The notes under the pieces were generated by a model that was given only the letters and a program-made list of their open reading frames with translations, did no database searches and was not told the DNA's origin. A DNA stretch of 25,725 nt from DASUGM01 sp036274055. GTDB taxonomy: Bacteria > Acidobacteriota > Vicinamibacteria > Vicinamibacterales > SCN-69-37. Position numbers and translations under genes: made by a program. The stretch is taken from contig DASUGM010000205.1 in NCBI GenBank assembly GCA_036274055.1, positions 1 through 25,725 on the forward strand. Reading direction: 5' to 3'. Below are positions 22,733-25,725 of the stretch, piece by piece (positions within the stretch are counted from its first letter, which is position 1; every line of letters starts with the position of its first letter).

Positions 22733-24266
22733 GTGACTTCTTCCTCCTGAGTGGCACTGAAAACGCAAATGTCGCGGCCAGCAGCGGGACGATCGCCCAC
22801 GCGGTGATGGCCGCCAGCAGCAGCGCGGCGGCACCCGCGGGCGCGACCGACGCCGACAGGAACGCGCCGGCCGGCCCGAGCAGATACAGATCGGGCTCGA
22901 GCATCAGCACGCCGAGCACGCGCGCGGCATCGATCGGATTGGCCAGCAGCGACGCCACCAGCCACGGCGCGGGCAGTCCGCTGACCGCGAGCGACCCGAT
23001 CATCACCAGGTCGTAGAGCAGCGCCAGCGAGAACCAGACGACGACGGCGGCGCCCTGCGCCTGCACGGCCGAGCGGCTGGTGACCGAGATCAGCAGGCCG
23101 ATCGCCGACATCGCCGCCGCCGCAAGGATCGCCAGCAGCGGGAACAGCAGGTAGTGGCCGAGCATGACCGCGCCGCCGTTTCTGGCGATGACCACGCCGG
23201 CGGGAAGAAACCCGGCCAGCGTCGCCGCGGCGATCGCGAACAACACGCCCGCGTGCTTACCGAGCAGGAGTTTCGATCTGGTCAGCGGCTGTGCGAGCAG
23301 CGGCTCGAGCGTGCCGCGCTCCTGTTCACCGGCAATCGACGCCGCGCTGGTCAGAATTGCGACCAGCGGCGCGAGCAGCAGACACAGATTCATCAGCGTG
23401 GCCGTCGTCCGTCCGAAAGCCTGCACGGTCAGGCCGGAGGCGTCGTCGAGCGCCGCGGCAGTTGCGGCGAGCCCGAGGACGCCGAGCAGGACGGCGTAGC
23501 CGATCAGCCAGCGGCTGCGCAGGGCGTCGAGCCATTCCTTGCGAACGATCGGCGCGATCGCGCCCGCCGCCGGCTGACCGCCGGACCTGTACGGATTCGC
23601 CCGGCGCCGCGGTGGCGACTGCGCGCCGCCGTGGCCGGCCTCCGACACGACGACGCGTCCTTCTTCGAGCATGACGCGGCGGTCGGCGGCGTCGAACAAC
23701 TCCTGCCCAGCGTGGGTCGAGACGACAACGGTGCGGCCTTCGGCGGCGAGCGCCTGCAGGCGGCTGGCCAGCCATTCACGACTGGCGGCGTCGAGGCTGG
23801 AGCTGGGCTCGTCAAGAATGAGAATCTCGGGATCGGTGAGCAACGCGAGCGCGAAGCCCAGGCGCTGCCGTGTGCCGCCCGAAAGATCGCCGACGCGGGT
23901 GCCGATCTCGCGCGACAACCCGGCCTCGTGCAGCAGCAGCGCGACGCGAGCCGGCGGCGCTTTTCTGATCCCGGCGTAAAACGCCATCGTCTGGGCAACG
24001 GTGAGGTCGGGATGCAGGCCGCCGCTCTGCGGCATGTAGCCGATGAGCGCGCGGACGTCGCGGCCGCTGGTCAGCGGATCGAGGCCGCGCACGTGGATCT
24101 CTCCGTCGAAGGCGGTCAGGCCGAGCAGGCAACGCAGCAGCGTCGACTTGCCGGCGCCGTTGGCGCCGAGCAGGAGCGTGATTTCGCCGGGGCGCAGCGT
24201 CAGCGTCACCTCGGACAGCGCCGCCCGCGCGCCAAACCGCTTCGAGACTCCGCGGATTTCGATCAT
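22656..24266 (-). CDS. NosF-NosY fusion: ABC ATPase plus permease in one chain
   Basis: The 536-residue chain has an N-terminal ABC ATPase (1-210) with Walker A GANGAGKS (34-41), signature LSGGTRQ (128-134), Walker B ILILDEP (148-154) and H-loop STHAG. A ~25-residue Arg/Pro/Gly-rich linker (about 211-235) joins it to a NosY-type permease (about 236-510) with about six hydrophobic segments and the family motif SIAGEQERGTLEPLLAQPLTRSKLLLGK. NosF and NosY are normally separate proteins; with NosD they form the NosDFY complex used to load copper or sulfur into NosZ. The last ~25 residues are Arg-rich and come from overlap with the cytochrome gene. The start overlaps the NosD stop (ATGA at 24263-24266). 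Confidence 0.9.
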   Translation of the reverse strand: MIEIRGVSKRFGARAALSEVTLTLRPGEITLLLGANGAGKSTLLRCLLGLTAFDGEIHVRGLDPLTSGRDVRALIGYMPQSGGLHPDLTVAQTMAFYAGIRKAPPARVALLLHEAGLSREIGTRVGDLSGGTRQRLGFALALLTDPEILILDEPSSSLDAASREWLASRLQALAAEGRTVVVSTHAGQELFDAADRRVMLEEGRVVVSEAGHGGAQSPPRRRANPYRSGGQPAAGAIAPIVRKEWLDALRSRWLIGYAVLLGVLGLAATAAALDDASGLTVQAFGRTTATLMNLCLLLAPLVAILTSAASIAGEQERGTLEPLLAQPLTRSKLLLGKHAGVLFAIAAATLAGFLPAGVVIARNGGAVMLGHYLLFPLLAILAAAAMSAIGLLISVTSRSAVQAQGAAVVVWFSLALLYDLVMIGSLAVSGLPAPWLVASLLANPIDAARVLGVLMLEPDLYLLGPAGAFLSASVAPAGAAALLLAAITAWAIVPLLAATFAFSVPLRRKKSHDSNRVIARRRHDRPRRDDRVHVRG

Positions 24267-25725
24267 CGCGCCGCTCCTCTGGTGAAGGCCATCAACGGAA
24301 ACTGATCGACGAGGATCGGCGCCTGGCGGAACTGCGGAAACATCCGCGCCGCTGTTTCCACCGCCAGGTGCGCCGGCGTGTAGAGAAACGCCTGAATCGC
24401 ATCGTTGCGGCGCACCAGCGCGTCCATCGCGTCTTCGAGCCGGTACGGCACGTCGCCGACGCCGTCGTGATCAGCGTCGAAGCCGCGGTACTGGCCCCAC
24501 GAGTTGCCGCGGCCGTCGCGCGACCAGCGCATGCCGGAAGAAAGTTGCCGGCCGAGCGCGCGCACGTCGGTGAGGTTTTCGGCGATGCGATTGCCGGACA
24601 CGGTCAGCGCCGCGGTGCTCTGCAGCGCGAAGCCGACGTCGTTGCCGGCGACGACGTTCTGCGTGAACACCGCCTCGCGCTCCGGGTTGGACGACACCCC
24701 TTCGGCGTAGATGCCGACGCGGTTGGAGAGAATCAGGTTGCCGTCGGCGACGAGATCGCCGATGTCCTTGAGCAAAATACCGTAGGCCGCGGGACCTTCC
24801 CGATGACGCTGGATGCGGTTGCCGCGGAAGACCAGGCGGTCGGAGTTCATCAGCGCCGCGCCCAGCAGGTTGGCGACGACCTCGTTGCCCTCGAAACGCG
24901 CGTCCTGCGAGTACATCGAGTGCAGGCCGTAGCGGCACCAGGTCACGGCGTTGCCGGCGACGACGACGCGCGTCGTGAACGAGAGGTAGATGCCGTCGCG
25001 CGCCTGAGCGATGCGGTTGCCTGAAATCTCGCTGTCATCGAGATGCCAGGCGCTGATGCCGTGCCCCGGCCGCGCGCCATGCCGTTCGCCGGGCTCGATG
25101 ATGTTGTTGCGCACCATCGCGCCGGTGCCGCCGACGAGGTGAATGCCGAAGTAGACGTCCTCGATGCGGTTCGCTTCGACGCGATGGCCGTCGCCGCTCA
25201 TCGTGATGCCGGCCGCTTCCTCGGTGACATTGCGGCCGCTGTTCCTGATCGTGAAACCGCGCAGCGTGACGTCGCGGCCCTCGATCGTGACCACCGATCC
25301 CGTTCCTCCGCCGTCGATGACAGCGCCGGCCTCGGCGACGACGGCGAGCGGTCCGCGGATCACGATCGGGCCGCGATAGACGCCGGCGGGCACGACGACG
25401 GTGGCGCCCCTGGGCGCCGCGTCGAGACGCGCCTGCAGTGACTGATCGAGCTGCGCCGACGGCATCGCCGGCGCAATCAGGAAGAGCGCGGCGGCCGTGG
25501 CGGTCGCTGCCTTGCTCTTGATGCCGGCGCCGCGGGGCTGCGCATTGTAACGGCGCGCCAGATACGGCGCCGCGACCAGCAGCAGGCAGGCGCCGAGCAG
25601 GCACCAGAATCCGGTCGAGACCATCGCCGACGAGACGAAGTTGCCCATCGTGGTCTGGCCGAGCACCAGCGGCGTGAACGCTTTGAGTCTGATCGGCGCT
25701 TTCGGATTGAGCGTGTGGCCGAAGA
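24263..25725 (-). CDS. nosD: NosD in frame with a NosB-like membrane segment (5' end outside window)
   Basis: From about 25500 leftward the frame encodes NosD: a hydrophobic signal-like stretch (ATATAAALFLIAPAMPSAQ), then a right-handed beta-helix of about 380 residues with repeated N-x-I, G-I/G-N-x-I and RNSGRN turns, ending LVDQFPLMAFTRGAAR. NosD is the periplasmic subunit of NosDFY and helps mature nitrous oxide reductase. The same frame is open to the window edge and encodes FGHTLNPKAPIRLKAFTP and a membrane helix (WCLLGACLLLVAAPYL), resembling the end of the small membrane protein often found beside nosZ. No stop, and no ATG/GTG/TTG, lies between that helix and the NosD signal stretch, so a single fused protein is the simplest reading. 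Confidence 0.85.
   Translation of the reverse strand, partial: FGHTLNPKAPIRLKAFTPLVLGQTTMGNFVSSAMVSTGFWCLLGACLLLVAAPYLARRYNAQPRGAGIKSKAATATAAALFLIAPAMPSAQLDQSLQARLDAAPRGATVVVPAGVYRGPIVIRGPLAVVAEAGAVIDGGGTGSVVTIEGRDVTLRGFTIRNSGRNVTEEAAGITMSGDGHRVEANRIEDVYFGIHLVGGTGAMVRNNIIEPGERHGARPGHGISAWHLDDSEISGNRIAQARDGIYLSFTTRVVVAGNAVTWCRYGLHSMYSQDARFEGNEVVANLLGAALMNSDRLVFRGNRIQRHREGPAAYGILLKDIGDLVADGNLILSNRVGIYAEGVSSNPEREAVFTQNVVAGNDVGFALQSTAALTVSGNRIAENLTDVRALGRQLSSGMRWSRDGRGNSWGQYRGFDADHDGVGDVPYRLEDAMDALVRRNDAIQAFLYTPAHLAVETAARMFPQFRQAPILVDQFPLMAFTRGAAR

Overview
The window is high-GC bacterial DNA with short intergenic gaps and many secreted or membrane redox proteins. Typical gene types are a zinc-ribbon Ser/Thr kinase, a GMC oxidoreductase with its subunit 3, TlpA/DsbD thioredoxins, VapBC modules and a nos cluster. 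This mix resembles Acidobacteriota, perhaps the Vicinamibacteria. That placement is an inference from gene style only; no rRNA or other marker gene is present apart from gltX.

Layout. 1-738 (-): start of a Ser/Thr kinase that runs off the left edge. 783-5506 (+): a DsbD-like reductase, a TlpA-like protein and an M20 peptidase. 5612-8576: GMC flavoprotein and subunit 3 (-), divergent from a monohaem cytochrome c (+) across an inverted heptad array; together they look like a three-part periplasmic dehydrogenase. 8772-11150 (-): a histidine kinase lacking the usual phospho-acceptor His, a zinc-ribbon stub and an AlkA-type glycosylase. 11132-11700: gene wreckage (an amidohydrolase tail and a collapsed VapBC pair). 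11673-13992 (-): a receiver protein and a PAS-GAF-PAS histidine kinase. 14017-15453 (-): gltX. 15472-17221: repeats, then three near-identical palindromic operators driving a coupled three-gene operon (membrane protein, DCC protein, TetR). 17377-18996 (-): a secreted TPR protein. 19101-19756 (+): an intact VapBC module. 19778-21015: a cupin divergent from a Crp/Fnr regulator. 21062-25725 (-): part of a nitrous-oxide-reductase accessory cluster read leftward from beyond the right edge: NosB-like/NosD, NosF-NosY, a cytochrome c and a radical SAM protein.

The nos end is the metabolic highlight. NosF and NosY form one polypeptide. NosD is in frame with an upstream membrane segment that resembles the end of a NosB-like protein. 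The last gene is a radical SAM protein with a non-canonical C-X10-C-X2-C cluster motif. It converges on a Crp/Fnr-family regulator that lacks iron-sulfur cysteines. nosZ itself is not in the window and would be expected to the right.

The structural highlight is a set of four long imperfect palindromes (about 4.1, 10.4, 17.3 and 20.2 kb). Each nearly fills an intergenic gap. Three of them (A, B and C) share a pyrimidine-rich core, while the outer stems differ at every locus and still pair within each copy. Separate repeat types are heptad arrays (7.9 and 15.5 kb), a 46-bp-arm inverted repeat (8.6 kb) and a CGCAGAG-type repeat (15.6 kb).
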